A DNA stretch of 64,000 nt from Oenanthe sinensis (taxonomy: Eukaryota > Streptophyta > Magnoliopsida > Apiales > Apiaceae): the NCBI GenBank assembly GCA_028671895.1, contig CM053795.1, positions 12,979,501 through 13,043,500 of the forward strand, given 5' to 3'. Below are positions 36,390 through 49,924 of this stretch, piece by piece. How positions within the stretch are numbered: position 1 is the stretch's first letter; every line of letters begins with the position of its first letter. Under the pieces are notes generated by a model. That model was not told where the DNA came from, did not search any database, and saw only the letters and a program-made list of their open reading frames with translations. Made by a program: the position numbers and the translations under genes.

Positions 36390-38393
36390 GAATGATTAAT
36401 ACCTGCATTTCTTGAATTAGAATCTTATGGGCAAAGAACATTGATTGCAGAACTGGTTTTAATATTGTCTTTTAAGTGTTTTTCAACATACATTTTGTAA
36501 TTTTGGTACTTTTTATGTGGTTAAATGAAATTATGAATATCGTACATCTGAGAGTTGTGCTTGTCTTGCCAGAACACTTCTTCAACTATCTTACTAGCCT
36601 ATGATTCCGTATAACGTACTTGTGTGGTTGCAAAATGATAAATATTGATAAGAACACGAATTTATGAAATCATACTATTGGTTTCCTTTTTCATCAGTGG
36701 AACCTTAAATAACAACATATTATGAACTGATAACATGACAATGAGAATGACAGTTAGCATTAAAATTCTAGTGAAGTGACCTGTATTAGTGTATTTCATC
36801 AGCATATCCAGCTCCAGCGTAAAGAGATTTGTCAAGTGCTCTTTCTTGTTGGATAGATATGCCTGAGCTCTGTGTTTCCTAACTGCTAGGGTAGTTCCCT
36901 GACATTTTCTCCCCATGTAAAATGTCATTTACAAAAGAGAAAATAATTTGGTTGGCATCAGAAACGTCTAGGCTTTGTTCTCTCTTAATTTTTTTTTTGT
37001 TGGCTTATAGATCACAATGGTTGCATTAGATACTATCTTATGTCTTCTCCACAAACTTCCAACTTCAGGCGAGACTAAACACTATGATAGGGTTGTATTA
37101 TCCCTTCTTCACCTGCAACAAAAAAATTTTTACATCAGTAAATGATCCAATTTTGTGTCATTTGACTTGCAAATGCCATAACAACTGAAGAGAGGCTTAG
37201 ATCTTATAGCTGACGTGAGAATTGTATTGTTGTAGTAATTGATATCTCCATCTTAAAAGCGATGGTGGCTATAAAGGCAAACAATCATCAGCTAACATTT
37301 GTTAAAAAAATCTGGAAAAAAAATCATCTCACACTTAAAATGGACAATAAACTACACGAATAAGATAATGGACAAGAAGAAGAACATTAACGTTAAATAA
37401 TGATGAAGAAGGTTATTTTGCAAAAGAATAATTCACCAGTTGACCCAATCATCACTATTTTAAAGGAACCTTGGTGACAGTGAACCTTGAAACGAACATA
37501 GAAAGAAAAATCATTGTCTTTGCTAGGTTTGTGGAAGGGGTGGTATTGTAAAAACTTTGAGGAAAGCCTACCAGGCACCTCATGCTAAACATGAATTGTA
37601 GATCTAATTGTAAAGCATGAACATACAGAGCCTAATAAAGGGTAACAGACAAGTTTAAGGAAGTTCCAATTCATCTAATGATGCACTTAGGTTAAATCCT
37701 GAATTCCTGACGTTCCCTCAAAATATTAAAAGGTTAAATCCTCATGTATATTAATTAAGAGATTTTTTTCCTTTTGGAAAATACGTCATTGGGAAGGGGG
37801 GCGGGGAACAAAAACTTAGTTTTATTTGCCCATATATAGTAATATCGATGGCAAGTGCACTAGATTCGAATCATAAGGATAGGCAGTACCGGATCCTTGA
37901 CCATTGGATTGCCTACTTTCCGGATTTTGTATTGTATCTATATATGGCCTGGTAATTCCCTATAGATGAAATTTTCCAACCACGCCCTATATCATTATTA
38001 CTAAAAGAGTATTTTATAGAATTAACCATGTAGTTTAAATAAATGTGAGTCTAAAAAATATAAATACACTGTTCATTGATGGCAGTCGAGGTTTTAGATA
38101 TGCTACTAAATTAGTTTTGCGATATTGTGTGGCCTCAGGCTCCAAGACGTTTCATCCTGTTGACTGATCTATGCCCTCATGAGTGATGAGAACAAAAAAA
38201 TCCTTTATCAAATATAGGTAGATACTTGTTAGAGCTGAAGGTCATGCGTGCTTTATGAAAAATAAAGGTAAGGCTCCTTACAGGGGCACAACCATTAAGT
38301 TTATAATTTAATTACTAGTTCACATCACAACAGTTCTCACATATCTGCTTATTTTGAGACACACCTAGCTTCAGCGAGGGTTCACCTTCGGTT
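36390..38393. other. Intergenic; unresolved coding-like scraps on the minus strand
   Basis: 36390-36540 is probably the 3' untranslated region of the C2 gene. On the minus strand, about 36890-36785 reads SGISIQQERALDKSLYAGAG then YADEIH in one frame, and an 88-codon open frame overlaps it in another. I do not recognise either and cannot build a gene from them. 37393-37578 also has a short open minus-strand frame without recognised similarity. Confidence 0.4.
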
Positions 38394-38398
38394 GAATG

Positions 38399-39555
38399 TG
38401 TTGGGACAATCGAATCATGATGCTGCGTTTTATGATATGAAAACGAACGAGTTTGAATAGAAAATTAACCTTAATCGCTACGGCGCAAGCGATTCAAATC
38501 CACGTCTTCTACTGTATTCCCGTATTCACCTTGAGCGAAGTGTGGCCTTCGATCCTCCCAAGGTTGCCTCCCTTCTAACTTTGAGATCTTGGAACCCTAG
38601 TTCTTGGTTGCCTCCTTGAACGGCTGCTCACAAAAACCCTAGTATTTCCAACTCATAGCTAGAAGAGAATAAGATGAATATATAGGCTACAGTAGGGATC
38701 CTGGATAATTAGGTCGGGCCTTCCAATGACATTCTGGGTCAAGCCCAATGTCATTAAATATTAATTCAATCCACTAAAGAATTAATATTTGCACTACCTC
38801 TCCTAATGCCATAATTTAATTATTTAATTCGGTTCCAATATTATTTGCTTATTAAATTCCCCATGTTTAAGATATCGAATGTCCATTAATTAAATTAATT
38901 TCTGATAATTAATTTAATCAATATCTTTTATCCTTGATCATCCACTCAACCTTATAATTATGCAAGAACAAATCTGCCTGCAGGACTTAAGCATAATTAT
39001 CTTTATGAGCTTTCAAGAGGACATCATCACCCGAATATTTTCGGACACGGTTTCCTTTTATAGTCAATATCCCACTCTGTATGCAATGTCATTGTCCAAT
39101 ACATAATATTGTGATTAACAAAAAATCACATCACATATGAATCAAAACATGTGCATTGCATACAAGTGTCAATCACTTTATCCGGATTAAGAACCTAAGC
39201 AATAATAATATTATAGAATCTTAGTTCTTCTTTATTATCAGAATAGAAGAACAATTCTAATATTTTAATCCCGTTCAATATACACAAAGCATACAAGTAT
39301 TATTCAATAATCAAGATAGATTATTTCCAAATAATACTTCAGTCATTCCAGTGGTTTGTTTAACTCCACTTAAACTGTGAACATTTATTATATTATATAT
39401 AGACACTGACAATCTAATCTTCTGTTATCCCATTTGATACTAGATTATCCACAATATATAATATACAAACAGTGTTAAAATACGCATTCAAGATTCTCAA
39501 TAAAAAAAGACAATGTCATATACTTCAAACGAATAGTTCAGTATACTCCCTAACA
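38399..39555. mobile_element. Solo LTR, 1157 bp, with GAATG target duplication
   Basis: It begins TGTTGGGAC and ends CTCCCTAACA, the usual TG...CA ends with a short imperfect inverted repeat. The flanks are identical 5-bp repeats GAATG at 38394-38398 and 39556-39560. No second LTR, primer site or gag-pol frame is adjacent, so this is a solo LTR left by recombination of a full element. The ends resemble Copia-type LTRs, but the superfamily is an inference. Confidence 0.9.
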
Positions 39556-39907
39556 GAATGATCCGAGATATACTAAAGCACTATAAATATTGGAAAAATA
39601 TTTGTAGTCCAAGTACATCTTTTTATGTCGTAATAGACGAGCTTTTCCTTGACCTGTTGGGCTTTATATAGGAAAAAAATAGTAACAGTCTGTAAGGTAC
39701 TGCCAAGGACCAGGACGATTAGCATTGCTCAGCTCAAAAAGGAATTTGTAAGCCACTGATAAGGAAAACTAAGGCCTGTTTGTTATAGGTGTTACTGATA
39801 GCAATAGCATTTTTTGGCTAAAAACAGGTAAACAACTGCTCGATAAACTAAGACAACTTTTTTTAAAGTGTTTTTGGTATAAAACTGTTTCTTTAGAGAA
39901 ACAAATC

Positions 39908-40398
39908 TGTTGGGTATCCCACAATGTTTGTGGGAGAGGCAGAACGTAGCTTACTACGCAGTTGATTAACTCCATTAGTATGAGGTCCAAAGACAAATTT
40001 GCGCGGGCTCGCTTAAAGCGGGCAATATTATACTATTGCGGAGTTAAACTCTCTTGCAGAGTTGCATCCCAACAAGTATGTCAGAGGCATGTGGGTTATC
40101 CCAGGATAGGCTTAAAGAGAAGGCAGCTGGACCTTTTAGTATGGCTCTAAGGGGAGTCGGGTGGCCAGTTGGGCTTCCAGCATAGGATAAGAGGGAGCCA
40201 TATGTGTGAAAGGGGAAATTGTTGGGAGTAATTCCACATCGTTTATGTGAAGAACATATTTCTAGTTATAAGCACTCAGTTAACTCCATTAGTATGAGTT
40301 TTATTGGGATGTGCCCAAAAATAAATTTGTGTAGGTTTGGCCAAAAGCGAATAATATGATACTATTGTGAAGTTAATGATTGCTTAGGAGGCCCAACA
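39908..40398 (+). mobile_element. Degenerate TRIM-like element
   Basis: Two related repeats, 39908-40074 and 40220-40398, both start TGTTGGG and end CCCAACA. They share TTAACTCCATTAGTATGAG, CAAATTTG-type words, AATATTATACTATTG and GGAGTTAA-type words. Just after the first, TATGTCAGAGGCATG at 40078 looks like a decayed Met-tRNA primer site. Just before the second, AAAGGGGAAA at 40209-40218 looks like a polypurine tract. The interior is only about 145 bases. The LTRs are well diverged and no target duplication is clear, so the insertion is old. Confidence 0.72.
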
Positions 40399-40748
40399 AG
40401 GTCCCTATACTTTTAGAAAAAATTGAAATGATTTTTGCATCAATATTTTTTCTTGCAGCACAATTTTGAATATCAATTCAAAATGGAGCCTAAGCAACCA
40501 TTCAGGTGATGTAAATCATACTTGTATAAACATTCAAAAAACCTAAACACTTGATGCTTTATTAAAGTGAATGCATATTTGGTATAAATCTCACTTTTTC
40601 GCAACTTTGAAGCCTGATATCTCTCAAGTCATAACTAACAGAGATCAAATTTAATAGATTTATATTGACCATCAAACTGAGAGCAAGTAGATATCATTTT
40701 CCTACACTGCCATGAATCGCCATGATCAAATCATCATTTTAATATATT

Positions 40749-41133
40749 CAGTGGCGGACCCAGAAAATTTGTTCAGGGAGGGCCAACTTAACTTATCTCC
40801 CAGCTTGTTGCTGAAGTTGCTGAATCTAGAGCTTCGAAATCATTATTTCAAGAGAAAGAAGATTTAATCGCCAATTTGCATAATGGTTTTAGTCAATCAA
40901 GGTTTGCTTTAAACCAAACTATATATATGTATAAACGTTTTTGGTGAATTAGGTAGTATATGCATGGCTGAAAATTTTCAGGGAGGACCCAGAAAATGTG
41001 CACAGTTATTTGAGTTATAATTTGAGGGGGCAAAATTTTTATTGGACTTAAACTTGAAAAATAATAATTTAAAGGCCGGAGTTTTTTAGCACAGGCCAGG
41101 ACCTACCCTGGCCGTTGTGTCGGTCCGCCACTG
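40749..41133. mobile_element. hAT-type MITE, 385 bp
   Basis: The terminal inverted repeats are CAGTGGCGGACC and GGTCCGCCACTG. The flanking 8-bp repeats are AATATATT (40741-40748) and AATGTATT (41134-41141), 7 of 8 identical. An 8-bp duplication with CAGNGGCGGA-type ends is characteristic of hAT elements. There is no coding capacity. An internal AGGGAGGACCCAGAAAAT repeats part of the left end. Confidence 0.88.
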
Positions 41134-41141
41134 AATGTATT

Positions 41142-44100
41142 CACAGGAGCCCAAACAGAAATATAATTTCTTTTACGAATATAAGAATTATTAAGAAATT
41201 TATCATCCTTTTTATCTGTTCAGCTACACGAGGTAAGGATACAGGCCAACCCTTACATAGTACACACAAATTTAAGCACCCCTTAATCTCAGGCTAACTT
41301 GTTCTTACAAGCGGATAGATTGTACGCAGCTCTAGGTCGTAGATTGTGGTTTCATTGTAATTTATGAACATCGGAAACATCTATATCATACACTATAAAA
41401 CCAGTAACAAAGAGACATCCATGAAGACGATTATAAGTCTAGGGTCAAAGTTAAACTTAAACCCTTAGGTAACGATAAGTAAAAGCTAAAACTATCAATG
41501 TAGGTTACCAAACTATGAAATGTGCAAAGACGAAATGGCATGCCAAAGTTAGAGCATACGAGACAAAACATGAAAACAACAAAAACACTGAAGTTCTTGC
41601 TATTTACGCATTCGAATTTTCCAAAAAATTATAAAACCTCAAACAGTAAAAACCCATCAAAACTTAATTAGTAGAAACTACAATAACCCCTCAAAGTCGG
41701 CCTCAAACAACCCCACAAAAATTTTGATTCAGTCGAATAAGGGAAAATTTGTATGAGATATAACGAAAGACTGCTATAATCACACAAACTCATACCTTAA
41801 ACTTTAATCCGACCAAAAGACCGTTGTTTAAAGCTTTCTCCTATACCATTTTTGCATTCATATGCCTTGTTTACAACCTGTACAAGATATTTTGTCATCT
41901 GTGATATGGAATGGAACACAGAATAATAGCCACCACAAGATATGCACAAATAATATCTACCCAAAGCTAGGTTGTTTATTCTAGCCATGTCATGTCAAGA
42001 TATCCTGGTGTCAATTTCCCTTTAAGGTTTTTCATGCCTATCGACGACCAGGTACTCATTGGTTAAGCAACTTGGTCCAATGACAGTAGATAACGACGAG
42101 ACTAAGTTCCACCTCTATTGTCCCTTGTTAGGAATCTATTGAAATGAGTATTAATCATGTCTTTATTATCTGAGGGAATATTGGATAACTAAACCAAGTA
42201 ATTGGCTGCTCAAAGTCTACTACATATCAAAAGTTGTATACTTTTGAATATACACCTTAAACCAGTGAACTCCAAAACTTAAGAACCAGCATCATATATG
42301 CAAAGTGTCTACATTAATGTATAATTGCCCAGTATTTATTCCTCAGTAGAATACAATCTAAAAAGTTACCTGATATGATATAATTAGGCCACGAGGGAGA
42401 TTTGTTCATTTGCAGCTAGTCATTAAGATACAATGCACTATACCTCTGTGAGTCTATAGTAAATACCTCTACCCTTTTATGATAATATACATATGGACAA
42501 TACGTTGATGACCTATATTTGTATCATTCGTGAGTAATGAGTTTAAACAGTTATGATATGAGCTATAACAACTTGGTGAGATTTACAGCAAGGACATCAT
42601 TTAACTCAAATGAGAAATACACAGAATTACCAAGTCCCGTTTGTTTCCCTCATAAATAACTTAAATACATACCAAAGCGGGCAACAAGTTTAAGATGTCC
42701 GGTGGAAACACACTATGATTCCAGTTTGGAAATCTCGAATCCTTGAACAAATACATATCAGACCAACTCCAACCCATTCCTTAAATTTAATATAAAATAA
42801 TAGATATTATATAGTAATAATTTACGATATAAATATGTATTATGAACTCCAACAATGTTATTTATATTTTTTTCTTATATTTAATGTTAAAAATATATTT
42901 TATTATTAAAATTGCACTATTGAAGAGAGAGAGAAAGATAATGTTTTTAATATTTTATCATAAAATATTATTTAGGACATGTTTAGGAAGAAGATGAGAT
43001 TTCGTATAAATAAGAAATGAAAGATGAATTCTAGTGATTAATACTGATATAAGAAACTGTTACGACATTGTTGGAACACATTTTTTATTCTAATGCCTTA
43101 AATCTTGATTTAACAACTCAAATAAGAGAGTTATTGGAGGTGCTCTTAAGATAATATGGTTAAATAGGCTTGAGTTTGAAATTTGATTCCTATTATCTTT
43201 TGTTGAATGAAAATATTTTATTTAATTAAAGTAATTATTTATATATTTTGAAAATTTAATATATGTGTATAAGATTTTTGTCAATAATATTTGTAATTAT
43301 TTATATATAATTATCTCTTCATATTTTATTTTATATATAATAATAAATATAACTTACTTTTCATTAGTTATATTATATGATATGAAACCGAAAGTGTTGT
43401 AGAATTCATGTTGTCATAAAAATATTTTTAATTACAAATTATTGATTATAAATTAAATTTCAAGTAACAATATAAATATTAATAACTCTTTTAAATTCAA
43501 AAAGAATTGTTATATAATTATTTATATAAATACTAATTTATTGATAGAATATATTTATTAATTTAATTTTATTAATTTATTATTATAAAAATTGTAATTT
43601 ATATGTAATTTAAAAATAAATATCTAAAAAAATAAAACAATGTAAATAACATTCATTCCACAAAACTTTCTGTTCTCCTATAAAGTATGGAATTTTAAGA
43701 TATGAATTTGAACCTCAAAATAAAACGAACCGAATACCTATTTGTAGCCTTTTGTAGAGATACACAAAAAATTCGAATCCAAAAATCCATCTGATATGAT
43801 TCGAAATGAATAAAGAAAAAATTCGATCCGGGCTTGATCTGTCCGCAGGCCTGAACGAATTTCATATTTTTAGAAAAATCCAGCTTGATCCGATTAAAAA
43901 AAAATTGAATTTAAACCCGATTTGAAAAAATCCGAATTTAGGTCCGATCCGGATAAAAATCCGATCTGGCACAGATTAAGCCCGATCCAGGCCGATTTTA
44001 TATATATTCATAAAAATATTGAATTAAATATCGAATAAAAATATACATATTTTAAGAAATATTAAAAACACTTTCTAAAAACAATTATTTTTATTTATAA

Positions 44101-44840
44101 AATTAAAAAATTATTAATATTTAAATATTAGAAAAAAATAATCAAATCTGGCCCTACTCGATCCGGTCCGATCTACTAGACTAAAACAGACCAACTATTT
44201 TCCTTAAAAATCTGGTTCGATCCGATTTAGACAAAATTCAGCCCAATTCGATCTAAAAAATCTGAATTTTTTATAATTAGATATGAATCTGGCTTGATCC
44301 GGTTTTTGTGTATCTCTGCCTCCATACTATCTAAAATTTAGTTGTGGGAAAAAATTATTTAAATTATGTGAATATAGAAAAATCATTTAAAATTTAAGTT
44401 GTTAATTTTATATTTTTAAAATTAATTTTGCATTATAAAATTATAATAAATAATACTATGTATGTGAATTAAAATTTAATAATCAAATAATATACTGGCA
44501 TTGTATAACTTAATTTTTTTATTTTAGAAATAAGTAATTATTCTTAAAAATATACAATTACATATTTTTTACTGAAAATAAATATTTGTTCTTGAAAAAT
44601 AAATTAATAAATAAACTTATTTTTAAAAAATAATTACATATCTTTAAAAAATACATTTTTACATCTTTTTTAAAATAATTACTTATTTCCCGAAAATAAA
44701 CCTATCCAAACATCTGATCTGATATAATATTCAATGAAATACTAACCAAAAATATTCTAAATTATTTATGAGTCAGCCTTGCCTCCGACAAATTCCAAGT
44801 CGTTCAAGTCGGTTTGCCTATAAATAAAGCAGTTGGGCTA
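41142..44840. other. Intergenic, no gene recognised
   Basis: 41140-42760 has moderate base composition but I could not assign any exon; the 63-codon minus frame at 41797-41988 shows no recognised similarity. 42780-43660 is extremely AT-rich. 43790-44330 consists of repeated words around GATCCGATTT, GAATTTAAACCCGA and TTCGAT, an old degenerate repeat also seen near 25100-25630 and 63790-63920. Confidence 0.5.
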
Positions 44841-44849
44841 AACATCCCC

Positions 44850-45635
44850 AACTTTTCTGCCCGACTCCCAAGGTTGCTGCTCCTCCGACGATCCCAAATC
44901 GTTCTATCGATCGGTCTTTGATTATATTCACCAAGGGTATTCGCAGAAAATTATTTTGCTACGTCGTCGTTTTATTTGAAACATTTGATTTCATTGTCTT
45001 CATGTTATTTTTTTGCTGATTTTATGTTGGGTTAGATGGATTTTGAAATTGATGATAGCCCATTTGTTTATTTATTGTTTTCTTTGTTAAATTTATAATG
45101 TTTAGGAATTTGATTAATTATTACATGTTAGGTGTTTGATCAAAGTACCATGAGAATTGTTAGAAGAAAACCAATTGTTTCTGTGTTGGATTCATATATT
45201 AGAGAACTGGAGTTGTATGTATGTGTTGGTAATTAGTAATAGCTAGATATATATTGCCTATATAGTAGTCTGATTTGCCACAGATTGATCCTCGCTCCTC
45301 ATTCTACAACTTGGATGGGTTTGTATTTGTCTGTGCTACAGCTTAATGCTAAAGTGATTTGGGCATGTACACTTGTTTATATGCGTATTCGTTTCTTGTT
45401 TTAAAATATGTAGACCTGCCAGATTGAAATGTAATTTAGTTGTTGGTTAGTTTTATATCTACTAAGCAGTCTGGTATTCTAAATTCTCAGTATGAAGCAA
45501 TCTTAAGTTGGGCTATTATTTTGGTCTTTGTGTGATAGAAAGTGGTCTGATATGAAAGTAGCTTATCGTAATTGGTCTGTTTTATTTTTATTCTTTGTGC
45601 TAACAAAATGTATTCTTTCCTGTCAAATTTATTAG
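44850..45635 (+). other. Probable 5' leader exon and first intron of the TFIIE beta gene
   Basis: A GC-richer, pyrimidine-rich stretch at about 44855-44935 resembles a plant 5' untranslated exon. The coding start ATG at 45636 directly follows an acceptor-like ...TTATTAG. An intron of about 700 bases would separate leader and start codon. Inferred from layout. Confidence 0.5.
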
Positions 45636-47658
45636 ATGGCACTAAAAGAGAGTTTAGACAAGTTCAAGAAGCAGCAAGAGATGTGCCAGACAACCCTTTC
45701 CAGCATTAAATCAGGTTCAAAGTCAACCTCGAGAGTAACACCTTATAATACCCCTGCGAATGCAAAGTCTCCTGCCCCTGCTGTAAAATTCTCAAGTGAT
45801 ACAGAAAGACTGCAACACATTAACAGCATAAGGAAGGCTCCTGTAGGGGCTCAGATAAAGCGTGTTATAAACTTGCTACTGGAGGTATATAGATTTTGGC
45901 AGTTGGCTCTACTTCTAGTTTTCTTGATCTATTATATGTGTTTATTCCCCCGTGACATATTTTAGGCATATGGGGATGGCGAGACTTTGATGTTTTTCTT
46001 TTTTCTGGTTTGTATGAGATTCTAGGACTCTGACCTACGCAACCCGTGATATGATTAGGAAACAGTATACTGATACAGTATCGAAATATCCTTCCTTAGT
46101 TCTTAGTAGGTACTACTAATGGCTAGTTATGTTAACTTTGCAAATTTATTGGTCTGTAGGACTCTTTTATAATAATTGAGGGATAATGTTAATAGTTGTG
46201 AATTGAGAGGAGATTAAGGGTAACAATTAAATTTTATATACATATACTTATATTACATAGATATAATCTTTTGCAAATATACGAGACAATATAAAATTGT
46301 TTTGAACAACTGAATTTTATTTTATTTAGTGAAACTTACTCTCTTTGACTCAAAATTTAGAATGTTATTCTTGACTTGGTTCCCTTTTTAGAATTTCTGA
46401 AGTTGTACATTTTTCAAGGATCTACAAGAATTGCAGGGAACTAGACTATGTACAATTGTATTCTAGTCAGGAATTTGTTTATGTACATTTTCCAGTTCAT
46501 GATTTCATTCATGAATTTTCTTCATATCTTCAGACAAGGCAAGCCTTTACAGCGGAGCAAATAAATGAAGCATGTTATGTTGATGTGAAGGCCAACAAGG
46601 CTGTATTTGACAGTTTGAGTAACAATTTAAAAGTTTACTATGATGGAAGGCGCTTCTCTTACAAGGTACTATTATCTTGATGAGTTTTTATGTTTAGCTT
46701 TGGGTCTTCATTAGTTCTCACAATTTTGCTTCGAATAAAGGAAGTGCACTGTATATATCTGCGTGCTAATTTCATGATCTGTATATCCTTACAGTCCAAG
46801 CATGATCTGAAAGATAAGAGTCAACTTCTTAAATTGATACGGAAGTTCCCTGAGGGTATAGCTGTCATCGATCTCAAAGATGCATACCCATCGGTTATGG
46901 ATGATTTACAGGTATGTCTATATATAGTTTTTCAATTTGACTTGATGTGAAATTTAACAAAGTAGTTTATCTTATAATTATAAAGCAGTACTTTCAAAGC
47001 ATATTTCTGGGATTTATGGAGTTGAGTAGGTCAACGATCAAAAAGAATATTCTTGGGCTACACTGTTACTTTGGCATTGAATCTATTGATTTATGAAATC
47101 AATTTGTAAATGTTATTATGCTCTTTATTTAGGTTTGGTTCTTAGAAACGCACATTTAGTCTAACTTGTAATTTTTATTACTGCTTGTTATGCTTTGCTA
47201 GTACATGCATATCACTCTTGATATGTTTCAGATCTCTCTATCTCTCTCTCTCTCTATCTGTTTTTGAGAAGTGCCCTAAGAGTGTATTTTTTTCTTTTTT
47301 GTACCTTTCTCTTATGTTTTACCCTCAGGCTCTTAAAGCTGCTGGTGAAATCTGGCTGCTATCAAACTTCGATTCACAGGAAGACATAGCATACCCAAAC
47401 GATCCCAGGGTACCCATAAAGGTTGACGATGACCTGAAACAGCTATTTAGGGGTATTGAATTACCAAGAGATATGATTGACATTGAAAAGGATCTCCAGA
47501 AGAATGGGATGAAACCTGCTACAAACACTGCCAAGAGGAGAGCCCAAGCACAGGTTCATGGCATCTCCAACAAGCCCAAGCAAAAGAAGAAGAAAAATGA
47601 AATTAGCAAGAGAACTAAGTTGACTAACTCCCATCTTCCTGGGTTGTTCAATCTTTAG
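45636..47658 (+). CDS. Transcription initiation factor IIE subunit beta
   Basis: TFIIE beta forms a heterodimer with TFIIE alpha and recruits TFIIH to the RNA polymerase II pre-initiation complex. Four coding exons: 45636-45884 (MALKESLDKFKKQQEMC, then a Ser/Thr-rich linker and GAQIKRVINLLLE), 46534-46665 (TRQAFTAEQINEACYVDVKA, FDSLSNNLKVYYDGRRFSYK), 46795-46911 (KSQLLKLIRKFPEGIAVIDL, YPSVMDDLQ) and 47329-47658 (ALKAAGEIWLLSNFD, YPNDPRVPIKVDDDLKQLFR, ELPRDMIDIEKDL, ending SHLPGLFNL). The total is 828 bases, 275 residues, the normal size for plant TFIIE beta. Two winged-helix domains fall in exons 1-2 and 3-4. The basic C-terminal tail (KPKQKKKKNE) fits DNA contact. All junctions are GT-AG and in phase. 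Confidence 0.95.
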
Positions 47659-48109
47659 CCGCTAAATGGTGTATCAAGGGGTCATCATGGTGTCGGTCTG
47701 GCCGTCAAGTTTCTTTTAGATCCGGATCTGTGGACTGGTTACCAAATATTTGTGCTTCAGCTAGACATTTATACTGTATAAGTCTAGAAAGTTCAGTTTT
47801 CACTGGACTACATCGTGTACCCTGAGAGACAAGTTACTTGTCATTCTGAGTATGCCCTCAAATACTTTTAAACAGGGTTTTGATCTGTGACTGCCCCTGT
47901 TCTGATTGAATTGTGAATCCATGGTTATTGATTATTACGTATAATATTTTGATACATCTATATCTGTGAAATTATTATCCAAGTGTATGTGTGTATCAAA
48001 GAAATCTGACAATGAAATATATCAACTCAAGGTTTTAAGCTGATGTATGCCATCTTTGCATGTAGAAAGAGCTGTTTGTTCAGGTAACGGTCTGGAAGCA
48101 TTGCCTCTG
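47659..48109. other. 3' region of TFIIE beta and spacer
   Basis: The first 250-300 bases are probably the 3' untranslated region of the TFIIE beta transcript. Nothing else was recognised. Confidence 0.5.
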
Positions 48110-48117
48110 ATGGATGG

Positions 48118-48480
48118 TTGGATGGGAAGTAAGCACAAATTGGTATGTTTTAAAAGAGGTTTGATTTTAAAAAAGTCTGAAATTTGGGGACCGTTTAGTG
48201 CCGACTATTGGATTGGAAGTAAGCACAAATTGGTATGTTTTAAAAGAGGTTTCTCGAGTAGAGTTAAAGATGTACAAAAAATCCGGCCTCACTCGATTTT
48301 AAAAAAGTGAAATTTGGGGACCGATTAGAGCCGATTATTGGATTGGAAGTAAGCACAAATTGGTATGTTTTAAAAGAGGATTCTCGAGTTGAGTTAAAGA
48401 TGTACCAAAAATCCGGCCTCACTTGATTTTAAAAAAGTCTGAATTTCGGGGACCGTTTAGTGCGGACTATTGGAATTAGT
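48118..48480. repeat. Tandem repeat, about three units with 132-bp period
   Basis: The unit GGAAGTAAGCACAAATTGGT followed by ATGTTTTAAAAGAGG occurs at about 48125, 48212 and 48344. Units 2 and 3 are almost identical over 132 bases (GATTGG ... CCGGCCTCAC ... GGGGACCG ... TATTG). Unit 1 lacks a central segment of about 45 bases. The 87-codon open frame here is made of the repeat and is not a gene. Confidence 0.9.
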
Positions 48481-49920
48481 AGTTGCCATGGGTGTCAACT
48501 ATTAGAGCTAGCTATTGGAAAGTATGAGTGTATGACAAAAACGAAAGAGAGAAAAATAAAATCATTATTTAGAATGAGTTGATTATGTCCGGCAATCTAA
48601 AGGGCACTTCTATCGGAGATCTTCTCGTAGAACACGAGGCAAAGCATGCTTATAAATTAATGTGTTAAGTTTTTATTAAATTAATTATAGGACTTTAGTC
48701 GAAGAACTAAAGTGTGCCAAAAGAGACTTAATTGTTCTTCTTTTGTATGGAATGTTTTTAATAAAAGATTATGCAGATGAGATGACTATACTTAGTCTCA
48801 CTGTCACACTTACTCTGTCATGAAATTGTCATCTTGTTGCAGGTTTGAATTTCAATGTGGGCGGTTAGGAAATTATGCATCTGATATTCATGCGATTCTT
48901 GTCGTGTGAAGATTTCTTTGTTTATATCATGTAAACTGAAATTTTCATCATTCATTCATATTTTTCCATTGACTGCTATTTGTGGACCCGATCGCAGCTG
49001 AGCTCTCCATGATATTTGTAAGAAGTTCAGAGTATAAGGATGTAAGGAGCTTAACATACTTGATTAATCTTTTTGATATCTAATATATATTTCCATGACT
49101 ACAGACTTTTCAGCTTGTAGTCTCTTTGTTCTGGCAAGTCTGGTGCAGGACTTCTGATTTTTTTAAGAGTGCTTGCTGGTCCGTATTGAAAATGCAAAAT
49201 ATTCTGTGATTCTAAATTAATCGCTACTAATTAGTTAATTGGCTCTAGATTTTTTAAAGTTTAATTTACTCCTTTATGAAATCACCAGCTACACCAAGAG
49301 GATACAGAAGTTAAGCTTTTATACTCGACTAAAATTCACATTCACTTGAAATGAAAGACGAACAGTTTTTTTTCCATAATTTTACGAGATGATCGACTCT
49401 ATTTTTATTTTTCTCTCAAATTCTTAAAAGCAATTGATCAGCTCAATCTTTCTGCCCACTGGTTTACTTTTTAAATTTTGAAAATTAGATATGAAAATAT
49501 AAATTGCAGCCAATGATATTGAACGTTATTTCTATCAGTTATTATGTAGATCTAGTGGGCACTGAGGTTATGCAAAGAGGTTTTGCTAGATTTCATGGTG
49601 TGTTTTCTGCTTTATTAAGTTGAGTGGTGCAAACTTTGACAGAAACTTGTTCTTCTGATGATTGATTCCCCTTGTGATCTCTGTTGTACATTTCAGACAT
49701 ATCTTGTTGACTGCGTAGCTTGACATCACCAACATATGTTTTACCGTTGAGGTATATACTAAATAATCTCTAACTGAATTGGTGGCTTGATGTAATCATA
49801 TTGAAAAGAAGCCTCTTTTCCCTATCACTGTTTTGGTTCTAGTTTTGACCTTGTTGGCATGACAAAATCTAGGCCTGTGCAGTTCTATTTCAGAATAGTG
49901 CCTTGACCTTGTATATTTAA
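48481..49920. other. Intergenic, no gene recognised
   Basis: Moderately AT-rich, with no credible exon or defined mobile element. Short open frames are absent or compositional. Confidence 0.5.
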
Positions 49921-49924
49921 CTGA

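Noticed and set aside
36662..36928. 88-codon minus-strand frame and an overlapping frame reading ERALDKSLYAGAG
   Set aside because: I could not connect it to any exon set or family; recorded only as a possible scrap.
43790..44330. Repeated GATCCGATTT words that look like a regulatory array
   Set aside because: The same degenerate words occur at 25100-25630 and 63790-63920; they are better explained as remains of a dispersed repeat.
48047..48310. 87-codon frame with a repeated HKLVCFKRG phrase
   Set aside because: The phrase repeats because the frame crosses the 132-bp tandem repeat; no sign of a gene.
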